Shown here one piece after another: positions 8,161 to 16,453 of a stretch of 64,000 nt of DNA. Numbering within the stretch: the first letter of the stretch is position 1; the number at the start of each line of letters is the position of its first letter. The notes beneath the pieces were generated by a model. It had not been told where the DNA came from, did no database searches, and saw nothing but the letters and a program-made list of their open reading frames with translations. This stretch comes from Neobacillus paridis (GTDB lineage Bacteria > Bacillota > Bacilli > Bacillales > Cytobacillaceae): the NCBI RefSeq assembly GCF_016765675.1, contig NZ_JAESWB010000371.1, forward strand, positions 1 to 64,000. Reading direction: 5' to 3'. A program made the position numbers and the translations under genes.

Positions 8161-9159
8161 TTGCGAGTTGCTCTATTCATTGGAACCTTTCTTTTATGCT
8201 TCACCACCGCATTTTCCGGCAACAAGGTCAATGCCAAAGAGCCCAATCCAAACGTATATCAGGAAAGAATGCGACTTTATGAGAAGGTGGAAGCTGTTAC
8301 GCAAATTCCCTGGTACTATTTGGCAGCCATTGATCAATATGAAAGAAACATCCGCCTGGTCCGCCGGGACTTGCCGAAACCGGACGGAACGCTGGGGATC
8401 TATTTTCGTCCGGAAGTATGGGCAGGTCCAGCCAATCCCAACCCTTTTGAAGAAAACCCGGCCATCATTCAATTCTTTAACGGGATCGGAGTGGATGGAA
8501 ATGGGGATGGAAAGGCCAGTTTAAAAGACGATGAGGACAAGTTATATGCAATCGCCAATTATCTCCTTTCTTACGGAATCGATCACGATAATATAAAAAT
8601 CGGATTATGGAATTATTATAAACGTGATCGGACGGTTGGCAGTATTGCCATATATGCCAAGCTGTACCGCCACTTTGGCCGGCTTGATTTGGACAAGCGG
8701 GTATTTCCGGTTCCGCTCCGCAGCAATCATAGCTATCGCAGTACCTGGGGTGATAAACGTGGCTGGGGCGGGCGGCGGATTCATGAAGGCACCGATATTT
8801 TTGCCGGCTACGGTGTTCCTGTTAGAGCTACTTGCTACGGGGTCGTGGAAATTAAGGGCTGGAATAAGTTTGGCGGCTGGCGCATCGGGATTCGTGATAT
8901 CAATAATACGTACCATTACTTTGCCCATTTAAGCGGCTTTGCGAAAGATATTCAGGTTGGCCAAATTGTGGAACCGGGGATGGTGATTGGCGGGGTCGGG
9001 AGCTCCGGCTATGGTCCACCGGGAACCTCCGGAAAATTCCCGCCCCATCTGCATTACGGAATGTATAAAGATAATGGGAAAACTGAATGGTCCTTTGACC
9101 CTTATCCACATCTGGCAAGGTGGAAACAAATAGAACGAATTGAAATGAGAAGAAAATAG
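8161..9159 (+). CDS. lytH: L-Ala-D-Glu endopeptidase LytH (M23 family)
   Basis: A 332-aa exported protein. The signal peptide covers about residues 1-25 and ends GNKVNA. An N-terminal helical domain precedes a C-terminal M23 LytM-type metallopeptidase domain with zinc-ligand motifs HEGTDIFA (HxxxD) and HLHYG (HxH). In B. subtilis LytH cuts L-Ala-D-Glu bonds in spore cortex peptidoglycan, producing single L-Ala side chains during sporulation. The TTG start at 8161 follows AAGGAGG. An EF-hand-like DGNGDGKASLKDDED stretch at about residues 117-131 may bind calcium (inference). It is followed at once by a bidirectional terminator. Confidence 0.9.
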   Translation: MRVALFIGTFLLCFTTAFSGNKVNAKEPNPNVYQERMRLYEKVEAVTQIPWYYLAAIDQYERNIRLVRRDLPKPDGTLGIYFRPEVWAGPANPNPFEENPAIIQFFNGIGVDGNGDGKASLKDDEDKLYAIANYLLSYGIDHDNIKIGLWNYYKRDRTVGSIAIYAKLYRHFGRLDLDKRVFPVPLRSNHSYRSTWGDKRGWGGRRIHEGTDIFAGYGVPVRATCYGVVEIKGWNKFGGWRIGIRDINNTYHYFAHLSGFAKDIQVGQIVEPGMVIGGVGSSGYGPPGTSGKFPPHLHYGMYKDNGKTEWSFDPYPHLARWKQIERIEMRRK

Positions 9160-9184
9160 GACTATCCAATGGATAGTCCTTTTA
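9157..9184. terminator. Bidirectional terminator between lytH and yunB
   Basis: AGGACTATCC (9158-9167) pairs with GGATAGTCCT (9171-9180), followed by T's. Confidence 0.75.
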
Positions 9185-9991
9185 ATTACCTGATTTTTTT
9201 GTCTCCTTCTTCTTTTCCGTTTTGTTATCCGGGGTCTGATTAGGAACCTGAACCGACGGAATCAAACCGCCGCTGCTGTTATAAAATTGTGGTACCGGTC
9301 CGGATATCATTCCGGCGCCGACGGGAATACTTTGCTGCAGTTTTGTAATATCTGTTGCAAATGGGGTGATAAATTGAACCGAAACTTCGATTTCCACAGA
9401 AACTTCAATCCACGTATTGTTTATGCCCATTTCTTTCGTTTTAATTTTCACATCCGGTTCCACTTCACCGACCGCCTGGAATTTTACCGGAATTTTCGGC
9501 CCAAGGTTTCCTAGCAAAGCGATATTGGTCGCCCGTCCTAATGGGACATACCACAGAATGGCATTGTCTGCTGGTGCATCCTCCGTCTCAATTTCGACAT
9601 CTGTCAGCTGTTCTAAGGAAGCGAGTCTCCCTTGCTTTGCCGCCCGGATATTTTTTTGAATTTGTGCGGTTGTTTCGGCCAATACCCGGTTGATTAAATC
9701 AGTGTTTAATTCCGCATTTTGACCAGTTCCATTTTCGCCTGGTGAGACAATTATGACCTTATTATTTTCTCCTACGTTTGTTGTTCGTTTGGTGATGGCG
9801 CGGTTGATAACAATTGATGCGATATTACGCGTCTCTGATTCGGCATAACGCATTAGCGTTGGTTCAATACCTTTATTGACCAACAATACTCCGATTGCTG
9901 TAGATAGCAGAAAAAAAACAAAGGTTAACAGCATTACATATCGGAATGGCAGCGCTCCCCGCCGCAGACGTCGCTTACGAAATTTAGCCAA
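9182..9991 (-). CDS. yunB: Sporulation protein YunB
   Basis: About 269 aa: a basic N-terminus (KFRKRRLRRG), one membrane segment (about residues 18-38), then an extracytoplasmic domain ending in a lysine-rich, proline-containing tail. Matches YunB, a sigma-E-controlled protein needed for full spore formation or resistance in B. subtilis; its mechanism is unknown. The start is uncertain: GAAGGGGTGAT fits best with the TTG at 9991, while GTG 10000 and ATG 9997 lie inside that ribosome site. It converges on lytH. Confidence 0.85.
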   Translation of the reverse strand: MAKFRKRRLRRGALPFRYVMLLTFVFFLLSTAIGVLLVNKGIEPTLMRYAESETRNIASIVINRAITKRTTNVGENNKVIIVSPGENGTGQNAELNTDLINRVLAETTAQIQKNIRAAKQGRLASLEQLTDVEIETEDAPADNAILWYVPLGRATNIALLGNLGPKIPVKFQAVGEVEPDVKIKTKEMGINNTWIEVSVEIEVSVQFITPFATDITKLQQSIPVGAGMISGPVPQFYNSSGGLIPSVQVPNQTPDNKTEKKKETKKSGN

Positions 9992-10079
9992 ATCCATCAC
10001 CCCTTCAAGCTATATTTATGCTTGATTAAGAAGAACTAGCCCAAAAACTTTGCTTTGAAAAATGGCATGTATACCTTGC

Positions 10080-10215
10080 AATTGGCGGAATATAGCTCGC
10101 AATTGGCGTTTCGCGTCTTTCAATTGGCGGCTTCCGACCTCCTATTGGCGGTTTGCGCCTTTCAATTGGCGGCTTCCGACCTCCTATTGGCGGTTTGCGC
10201 CTTTCAATTGGCGGG
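10080..10215. repeat. 21-bp tandem repeat with AATTGGCGG core
   Basis: Six units of exactly 21 bases (10080-10205) plus a partial seventh. Each begins AATTGGCGG, TATTGGCGG or the variant AATTGGCGT. Units three/four and five/six are identical pairs, so the array expanded partly as a 42-base double unit. Read on the minus strand it would encode a heptad (PPIERRK/PPIGGRK), but there is no ribosome site and the only start is in the yunC terminator, so I treat it as non-coding. It fills the yunC-yunB gap. Confidence 0.85.
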
Positions 10216-10221
10216 CAATAC

Positions 10222-10246
10222 AAAAAGCTTGCATCACTGCAAGCCT
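10222..10246 (-). terminator. Terminator after yunC
   Basis: GCTTGC/GCAAGC hairpin (10227-10244) followed on the minus strand by a T run (10226-10222). Confidence 0.75.
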
Positions 10247-10549
10247 TTAAATCATTTTAAGCAGGGCTTCCCTGCCAATCATGCCTTGATAAATTCCCAG
10301 TTCCTCTGCCTCCAATGTGACGGACTCCAGCGGGGCATCTAACAGCTGGTCAATCGTCCGCACCCCGACTGCCCTGCCGGCAATGATTTTTCGATCCTTA
10401 AGTTTTTCATTTAAAAGACCAACATCTAAGGCACCGCACATGATATACCCTTTATCATTGGTAACGGCCAGTAAGGTTGTTTTCGGAAGCAAAACGGAAA
10501 CAGCCAGAAATGTATGGCCGCTAATTTCAATAGGAGATAAATTAATCAA
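10247..10549 (-). CDS. yunC: YunC, DUF1805 family protein
   Basis: A 100-aa protein with the family core YIMCGALDVGLLN followed by GRAVGVRTIDQLLDAPLE. Function unknown. The start is a TTG at 10549 (protein begins INLSPIEISG), placed 10 bases after AAAGGAG, giving the same length as B. subtilis YunC. The GTG at 10579 lies upstream of that ribosome site. yunD is the next gene upstream in the same direction. Confidence 0.82.
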   Translation of the reverse strand: MINLSPIEISGHTFLAVSVLLPKTTLLAVTNDKGYIMCGALDVGLLNEKLKDRKIIAGRAVGVRTIDQLLDAPLESVTLEAEELGIYQGMIGREALLKMI

Positions 10550-10617
10550 AGGCTCCCACGCTCCTTTCCTTACTAACACATTATGTCAAGGATCGGCTAA
10601 GTGTCTTAGGCAAAGGA

Positions 10618-11964
10618 CTAGTTTTCAAGCTTCCATTTTAATATGTCCCGCATAAACTCCGGAAGGATATACCGTTTTTCCTTACCTGGGAGGACATCCT
10701 TGAAAAAATGACCAAAAGTAAACATATCGGGAAGAGCTAACGTATAAGTCCTGTTACGAACTATTTTTTCATTATCGATGAAGATACAGCCTGAGCGGAA
10801 ATGAATTTGGTCATAAACAAATCTTCCGATGACCGTTCCCCTGAAGCCAAGCCCTTTAATTTGCCTGTGATGCAGGCTGTCATCCATTGATTCAACCAGC
10901 ATCTTTGCAAGTTCCTCTCCACTCAGTTCAACCACACATGGATTGATCGGATGAGGACAAACCGATAATAAGTCATATTCAGTTACTTCACCTGTTAATG
11001 GACCTAACAGAAGCCCGGCATTGATCATCGCACAATCCGCCTGACACCATTCCCTTACTGCCTGACATAACAAATGCGACAGCTCCGTTTCCTGAAACGG
11101 ATCACTATCAAGCGTGTGAGCTAACGAGGTCACCGTCGTTTTTAAAAGGTCTTTTCCCGTATCAAGATAGGACTGAATTTGCTCCCTTTCATTTTCAACG
11201 GCTGGAAGCTTGTCTACCTCATATAAAGTTGCCTGTTTATTCATCACCGATTTTTGCTCGTCCAATTCCAGCGTCATATGACCGACATAATAGCCAAATT
11301 TCCCAGCGGCCCCCAACAATGTATGGTTAACCAATTTACCGTTTTCCAGAACATGATGGGTATGCGCACCTAAAATGACATCCAGTTCCGGAAATTGTTC
11401 GGCCATCCGTTCATCATCGCGAATTCCTAGATGGGAAAGCAATATCACGATATCGGCTTGCTGTTTTAATTGTTTAAGCCGCTTTTTTATTTCCAAAAAA
11501 GGGTCGGTTCCTTTCCAGCCAAGCAAAGTATAAAGCTGGGAAAAATTTGCGGTTAAGCCGATCACAGCTAGTTTTGTTCCCGATTTTGTCTGATAAATTT
11601 TGTATGGCTGGGCCCAATCCGGGATTTCTCCATTTTTTTGATAAAGATTTGCCAGCAGAATATCAAAATGAGCCTCATCATACAAATGATGCAAATCACT
11701 ATGGGGGAGGTTTACTCCCTCATTATTGCCAATCGTGACTGCCGTATAGCGGCTGTTATTTAACAGAGCAATATTGGCTTTTCCCTTTGTCGCCTCCGTC
11801 AACGGATGCCAACGGTCAATGAAATCGCCGATATCAAAAAGAAAAAACTCGTCGCCTGCTGCGAGATGCTGCTGTCTTTGTTGGTTTATAAACTGATGAA
11901 TTCGCGGCCAATTTTCCAAATGGCTGTGAACATCATTGGTATGATAAAGATGGATTTTTTCCAT
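10618..11964 (-). CDS. yunD: Metallophosphoesterase/5'-nucleotidase family protein YunD
   Basis: A 448-aa UshA/5'-nucleotidase-type protein. The N-terminal metallophosphatase domain shows HTNDVHSHL (metal ligands D and H), GNNEG where GNHE is usual, SHLGIRDDE and GAHTHH. A C-terminal 5'-nucleotidase domain follows. There is no signal peptide, so it is cytoplasmic. The GNHE to GNNE change alters a catalytic His and may lower or change activity (inference). Family substrates are nucleotides and UDP-sugars. It starts 10 bases after yunE ends, so the two are probably one operon. Confidence 0.85.
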   Translation of the reverse strand: MEKIHLYHTNDVHSHLENWPRIHQFINQQRQQHLAAGDEFFLFDIGDFIDRWHPLTEATKGKANIALLNNSRYTAVTIGNNEGVNLPHSDLHHLYDEAHFDILLANLYQKNGEIPDWAQPYKIYQTKSGTKLAVIGLTANFSQLYTLLGWKGTDPFLEIKKRLKQLKQQADIVILLSHLGIRDDERMAEQFPELDVILGAHTHHVLENGKLVNHTLLGAAGKFGYYVGHMTLELDEQKSVMNKQATLYEVDKLPAVENEREQIQSYLDTGKDLLKTTVTSLAHTLDSDPFQETELSHLLCQAVREWCQADCAMINAGLLLGPLTGEVTEYDLLSVCPHPINPCVVELSGEELAKMLVESMDDSLHHRQIKGLGFRGTVIGRFVYDQIHFRSGCIFIDNEKIVRNRTYTLALPDMFTFGHFFKDVLPGKEKRYILPEFMRDILKWKLEN

Positions 11965-11973
11965 AGTACAACA

Positions 11974-12795
11974 CTACCCTATAATTCCTTGATAAATGAG
12001 CCGGACTCCGACAACAACAAGAATAATCCTGATGATCAAAACAATGGTTTTGCTCTTCAGCTTTGAGTTTAAATAGACACCAATTTTTGCGCCAATCCAA
12101 GCGCCGGGCACTAATGCCAGGGCATAAAGCCAATTGACATTGCCAAGGGCAATATGCGTAATCGAACTTAGGATCGATGTCGGCAGGATCATAAACATCG
12201 ATGTAGCGGTAGCCACATGCGGCGGGAAGAAAAATAATAAAATCATCGTTGGAACCATTAACGAGCCGCCGCCAATGCCGAAAATCCCTGACAAAAAGCC
12301 AACGATGAAGGAAATAATCACCGCCAACACCGGGTTAAAGCCATATTCAAACGTTTTTTCGCTATTATCCGTAAAGCTGCGGACAATCCCTTTTTCCTTT
12401 TTATAAGGAAGTGGTTTTAGTTTGTCCCTGACCACCATGACAACTGAAACAAACAGGATAAACAGACCAAAATAAATATTAAATGAGTGCAAATCTAATT
12501 TTTCTGTGACCCAAGCTCCAAGGATACTCCCCGGACCGCTTCCAATGAGAAAAATGAGGCCACTTTTATAATCAACTGTTTTCCGTTTCATATACGCCAA
12601 TGTCGAGGAAAGGCCGGTAAAAATCATCGTGAATAAGGATGTCCCTACCACTACCTGCGGCGTCAAATGGCTGAAGGTCGCAAGTGTCGACAAATAAAGC
12701 AAGGTGGGAACGACAATGATTCCTCCCCCCATACCGATCAGCGAACCCAGTGAGCTCGCAAAAATCCCGACTATAACTAATACAATCCATTCCAT
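11974..12795 (-). CDS. yunE: TauE/SafE family permease YunE
   Basis: A 273-aa membrane protein with about eight hydrophobic segments in two repeats, each carrying the glycine-rich family motif (GSLIGMGGGIIVVP near the N-terminus and GIFGIGGGSLMVP mid-protein). The family exports sulfite, sulfoacetate or other organic anions; the substrate here is not known. The ATG at 12795 follows GGAAGGTG. It is the promoter-proximal gene of yunEDC. Confidence 0.85.
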   Translation of the reverse strand: MEWIVLVIVGIFASSLGSLIGMGGGIIVVPTLLYLSTLATFSHLTPQVVVGTSLFTMIFTGLSSTLAYMKRKTVDYKSGLIFLIGSGPGSILGAWVTEKLDLHSFNIYFGLFILFVSVVMVVRDKLKPLPYKKEKGIVRSFTDNSEKTFEYGFNPVLAVIISFIVGFLSGIFGIGGGSLMVPTMILLFFFPPHVATATSMFMILPTSILSSITHIALGNVNWLYALALVPGAWIGAKIGVYLNSKLKSKTIVLIIRIILVVVGVRLIYQGIIG

Positions 12796-12975
12796 GTTTT
12801 CACCTTCCATAGTCTAAGCTGAGACTTGTTAAATGCAAAATCGAAGCTCCATTACCTTATAATAGCATAACCTTTTTTAAAAAAAGGAGTTTTAACATTG
12901 AAAAAGTATGATTGTCAATTCATGATTACATGAAAAACGTCTCCTGAAAATGCCTGGAGGAATTTGATAAGGTCC

Positions 12976-13137
12976 TTTTAATTCAGAATATTTTAGGGTA
13001 TAATGAATGTATAATAAAAAAGAGAAGTGCTCCTAACACTTCTCCATGCAACTGCTACCGTCAGGGTGGTGGTTGTCTAAATAAATTTATCTTCGAAAGC
13101 CACCCTTGTGCTTCCGACGGCGTAGGGTGGTTTTCTT
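12976..13137 (+). ncRNA. Candidate antisense antitoxin RNA of a type I toxin-antitoxin locus
   Basis: A perfect TATAAT at 12999-13004 (weak -35) would start a transcript near 13011. It ends at a strong terminator: CCACCC (13100-13105) pairs with GGGTGG (13125-13130), followed by TTTTCTTGTT. The predicted RNA of about 125 nt is fully complementary to the 3' part of the opposite-strand small transcript, including its last third of coding sequence. Convergent, 3'-overlapping layout with terminators on both strands is the arrangement of TxpA/RatA and BsrG/SR4. No expression evidence is available. Confidence 0.6.
13015..13045 (-). terminator. Terminator of the small minus-strand (toxin) transcript
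   Basis: On the minus strand GAGAAGTG-loop-CACTTCTC is followed by TTTTTTATTAT. Confidence 0.75.
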
Positions 13138-13212
13138 GTTATCTAAAAGTTGTTTCTGAAAGATAAAGGCAGCGGTTTCCCGTACAATTCCCTTCAGAAT
13201 CTCTCGTAGCAT
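13087..13212 (-). CDS. Small cationic amphipathic peptide, candidate type I toxin
   Basis: A 41-codon frame. The N-terminal half reads as an amphipathic helix (LREILKGIVRETAAFIF); the C-terminal half is strongly basic (KKTTLRRRKHKGGFRR). No good ribosome site sits just before its ATG (13212). A near-perfect GGGAGGTGAT lies upstream at 13233-13244 and fits an 11-codon overlapping leader frame, so translation may be coupled. Promoter, convergent antisense RNA and terminators on both strands support a type I locus. I do not recognise the peptide family with certainty; it is not the usual very hydrophobic holin-like toxin. Confidence 0.5.
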   Translation of the reverse strand: MLREILKGIVRETAAFIFQKQLLDNKKTTLRRRKHKGGFRR

Positions 13213-13229
13213 CTCAAGAAATGTTCCAT
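13194..13229 (-). CDS. Eleven-codon leader frame overlapping the small peptide
   Basis: The ATG at 13229 is ideally spaced (8 bases) from GGGAGGTGAT and encodes MEHFLRCYERF before a TGA at 13196-13194. It overlaps the start of the 41-codon frame in another register. It could be a coupling leader, as mok is for hok, or the remains of a toxin frame broken by an indel. Confidence 0.4.
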   Translation of the reverse strand: MEHFLRCYERF

Positions 13230-13302
13230 GATTATCACCTCCCTTCCCTAAAGCTTAGGAAAAGAAGACTGGCCACCCTCACAATATCCAGTTGCAACTC
13301 TA

Positions 13303-13308
13303 TTCTAA
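13303..13308 (-). promoter_or_regulatory. Extended -10 promoter of the small toxin transcript
   Basis: On the minus strand TGTTAGAAT is an extended -10 (TGn-TAGAAT), about 75 bases upstream of the first start codon. The -35 is poor, being a T-rich tract. Confidence 0.5.
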
Positions 13309-13429
13309 CATTTTCTACATACCAAAAAACCTATCAATATTCGACAAAATTCGAGTAGTACCTGTGGACCCTGATCTAATGAAATCATCTCTCAAATGAT
13401 ATAGCGATTATCAATTTAAAAAGTAAAAT

Positions 13430-13783
13430 ACAATGCTTTCCCGACTCGTATTACTCAAAGAAGCTTTTCCGGCTGATTCAAAGAAGCATTTCTTGCAAGC
13501 ATACTCGAGGAAGCCATCTACACTGAACCTAGTTTTGGTTCCCCCGGCGCTTCCGTTTCCTTTTGGCTCAGGGCCCCAGGGCTCATGTGATGTGTTGCCG
13601 CCGCCGGCATTCACCTACTCGCAGCGCTCAAACATCAGCGACTTCCGGCGAATCAGCCTATCACATAGCCCACCCAAACCAAAAGACTACAGGTCGCCGG
13701 GGAATTCGTCTTTTCCTCTTTCGGTCAATTTCACGAAGTTTTTTTCAACAGATTCAAATGTCTCTCCAGAAGCCGCACGCTTC
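13430..13783. other. GC-rich non-coding patch
   Basis: This stretch is visibly richer in G and C than its surroundings, with runs such as CCCCCGGCGCTTCC and CCGCCGCCGG. Frames of 67, 119 and 78 codons cross it on both strands, but none has a ribosome site, homology I recognise, or a sensible composition (Ser/Pro/Gly-rich shadows). It abuts the 3' end of the truncated activator gene and looks like imported or repeat-derived sequence. Confidence 0.4.
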
Positions 13784-14689
13784 CTACTTTAAATCCTGAC
13801 AATACTCCCTAATTAATTTGGCCGCGTATGTTTGACTGATTTGCAGATCCTTAGCAACGCGTCTGGAAGTCCGGTTTAATTTGTAAGAAGTACGAACCAT
13901 CTTCCTTTTTGCCAAATCTATTGCTTCACTCAAGGAAGTAGGGGTATTTTTTTCAATTTGCAAATGACTATGGATATAAATGCCTTTAGGTAAGTCATCT
14001 ATGCCTATGACCTCTTCACTTGTAATCACAAGCCTTTCAATGAGGTTTTCTAATTGCCTGACGTTACCAGGCCAAGAATAATAGGTTAGCCATTGAAGGC
14101 AATCTTCCGAAATCAATTTGTTCATCCCATACTTTCTGTTAAATTTATATAAGAAATGATAAGTTAGTGGGCTGATATCTTCTTGTCTTTCTCGAAGAGG
14201 AATCATGGTGATATCTACTACACTCAGTCTATAATATAAATCCTCACGAAATATTTTATTCGTTACCATTTCGCTCAAATCTCTATTGGTTGCAGCAATA
14301 ATACGGATATCTACCATCTTTTCTTTAGTTCCACCAATAGGAAAAAATTTCTTTTCCTCTATAACGTGTAATATTTTGGCCTGAAGAGATAAAGGCATAT
14401 CCCCAATTTCATCAAGAAATAATGTACCCCCATCAGCACTTTCTAGCAGTCCTTTTTTTCCGGAACGGCTTGCATTGGTAAAGGCACCTGAGGTATAACC
14501 AAATAACTCCGACTCCATTAAGTCAGGCGGAATGGCTGCACAATTAATTGTTAAGAAGGGACCGTTCTTTCTGCTGCTGTTTTCGTGAATGTAATGAGCT
14601 ATAAGACTTTTACCTGTTCCAGACTCGCCAAGAATTAAGACAGTTGAGTTTGCAGCAGCTACCTTCCGAGCAAACTTCAGGGACACCAT
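13784..14689 (-). pseudogene. Sigma-54-dependent activator, N-terminal part missing
   Basis: The 301 codons cover a complete AAA+ domain and DNA-binding tail: Walker A GESGTGKS, sigma-54 contact loop GAFTNA (consensus GAFTGA), Walker B LFLDEIGDM, a WPGNVRQLEN motif, and a C-terminal helix-turn-helix (SRRVAKDLQISQTYAAKLI). Family members carry 150-350 residues of sensory domain ahead of this. Here homology begins at the first residue and the gene stops against the 5'-truncated enzyme gene on the other strand, with no promoter left. If translated it might be a constitutive fragment, but loss of the sensor and promoter suggests a pseudogene. Confidence 0.75.
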
Positions 14690-16068
14690 TATTGCACATT
14701 ACGGGAGAAGTTGATTCCAATTATATTGGAACGGATCAGCGTTATATTCATGAGGCGAAGGATCAGTTAAAAATGATGGAGGGCGTGAATAAAGCAGCCT
14801 ATTTGTTGAAGCGTCCAAAGCAAATCACACCGTACATGCGCCAGGCTATCAAAGAAGCACTATCTGTTCCAACAGGTCCAGTGACGATTGCCATTCCAAC
14901 AAATTTCCAAGCACAAATTATTCCACAAAATCAATTAATCGAAGTGGAAACAATTCAAAATCAGGAAGTAAAAATGGACATTCCGGATATAATTGCTGAA
15001 ATGATTTCCGAAGCCAAAAGACCAATCGTCTGGGCAGGAAATGGAGTAGTTGCTTCAGGTGCAACGGAGGAACTACAAAAGTTAGTAGATAAAATTCAGC
15101 CTGCAGTCGTTACAAGTGAATCCGGAAAAGGGTCTATCCCTGAAAATTATCCACTTTGCATCGGTAACTTTACATTTACCCCTCAAGTAGAGAAATTATT
15201 GGAAAGATCCGATCTCCTAATTAGTATTGGGGTTCACTTCCGTGGCTGGGAAACGAATGGATGGACATCTCCAGTACCCAAAAATCACATTAACATTGAT
15301 TTAAATTCACATGCTTTTAATCGAAGCTTTGATACTTTGTATACATTGAACGGGGATGCTAAAAAAGTTTTACAGGCGATTAACGACGCGTTGGTACACA
15401 AGGAAATCAAGCCAGACGCAACATACGTAGAAGAAGTGAGGTCTGTCCGTCTAGCAGTTCGTAACGACCTTCGAATCCAAATAGGACCATACGGAGAAAT
15501 TGTAGACATCATGCGTGAACAACTACCTGAAAATACAATCTTGGTAACTGACGTAACGATTCCTGGGTACACTTGGGGAAATAAATTGTTTGACATTTAT
15601 GAGCCAAGAAATTACCTCTACATGACAGGTGGAGGAATTGGCCAAGGCTTACCTATGGCGATTGGCGCAAAAATAGGGCAGCCAAACAAGCCTGTCGTCC
15701 TTATTGCAGGAGATGGGGGATTCATGGTGAATGTTGGCGAGTTGATTACTGCAATCCAGGAGAATACACCTATTATCGTTCTGCTATTCGATGATGGCGG
15801 CTATGGAATTTTAAGATATTACCAAGAAGCAGCTTATGGCAGACGTACATCTGTAGACTTGAAAAATCCGGATTTCGTCATGTTGGCAAAATCAATGGGT
15901 TTTGAATCGGAGAGGGTACATTCAGTCGAAGAATTCAAAAAAGGGCTAGAGAATGCAGTCAGGAGCAAGAAACCTTATATGGTAGTGGTAGATGTAGAAG
16001 CCGTAGGAGTATTGGAATACAAAGAGTCGGAGGAATACATCGAATCTTTCCGTCCGCAACACGGGTAG
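14690..16068 (+). pseudogene. Thiamine-diphosphate enzyme (acetolactate synthase-like), N-terminus missing
   Basis: Recognisable homology starts at TPLLHITGEVDSNYIG, which corresponds to about residue 90-100 of acetolactate-synthase/benzoylformate-decarboxylase-type enzymes. The central domain (AKRPIVWAGNGVV) and the ThDP-binding domain are intact, with GDGGFMVNVGELITAI followed by the FDDGGYG cofactor motif. The lost part of the PYR domain contains the catalytic Glu that activates ThDP, so the product should be inactive. The open frame runs back to a TTG at 14644, but that portion is antisense to the activator. The original substrate is unknown; the downstream symporter suggests a carboxylate pathway (inference). 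Confidence 0.75.
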
Positions 16069-16453
16069 GTTTTACTAATTATTCATCCAATACTTTTAAA
16101 AGGTGTTGGATGAGCTAACTCATCGAGCTGACAAGTATAAGGAACAAACACTATATTAATGGGCAAAAGGGCTACACAAGTAACTAGAATAAGCTTGATA
16201 TTATAATTCTGCCACTCAGGAAGTTATTGCCTGATCTCTGAAGCTAACTAAAGATAAACAGAAGAAGACACTAAAATAGCAGAAAAAAGGCTTTAAAGGG
16301 AGCTGGACCAATTAATCCTCCTAAGAGAGGGCTACAGTTTTACTTCAGAGTATTGATTACCTCATTCATCAATTATATTGAAACTTTAAAGATCAGTTTT
16401 TTAGTTTGATAAGCAAAATATAAGCTCAACAAAATATATAAGGATGGTGAAAT
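16069..16453. other. Gene-free stretch between the enzyme relic and DUF3311
   Basis: A hairpin (TCATCCAATAC at 16083-16093 with GTGTTGGATGA at 16103-16113) follows the stop codon but lacks a T run. The rest is AT-rich with many stops in all frames. I see no gene or element that I can name. Confidence 0.4.

Noticed and set aside
10080-10215. Possible CRISPR array
   Set aside because: Units are directly adjacent with no unique spacers and no cas genes are present.
10026-10223. 65-codon minus-strand frame with PPIERRK/PPIGGRK heptads
   Set aside because: It starts at a TTG inside the yunC terminator without a ribosome site; the heptads are a by-product of the 21-bp DNA repeat.
13411-13799. Three frames (67, 119 and 78 codons) across the GC-rich patch
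   Set aside because: They overlap on both strands, lack ribosome sites, and have low-complexity Ser/Pro/Gly compositions.
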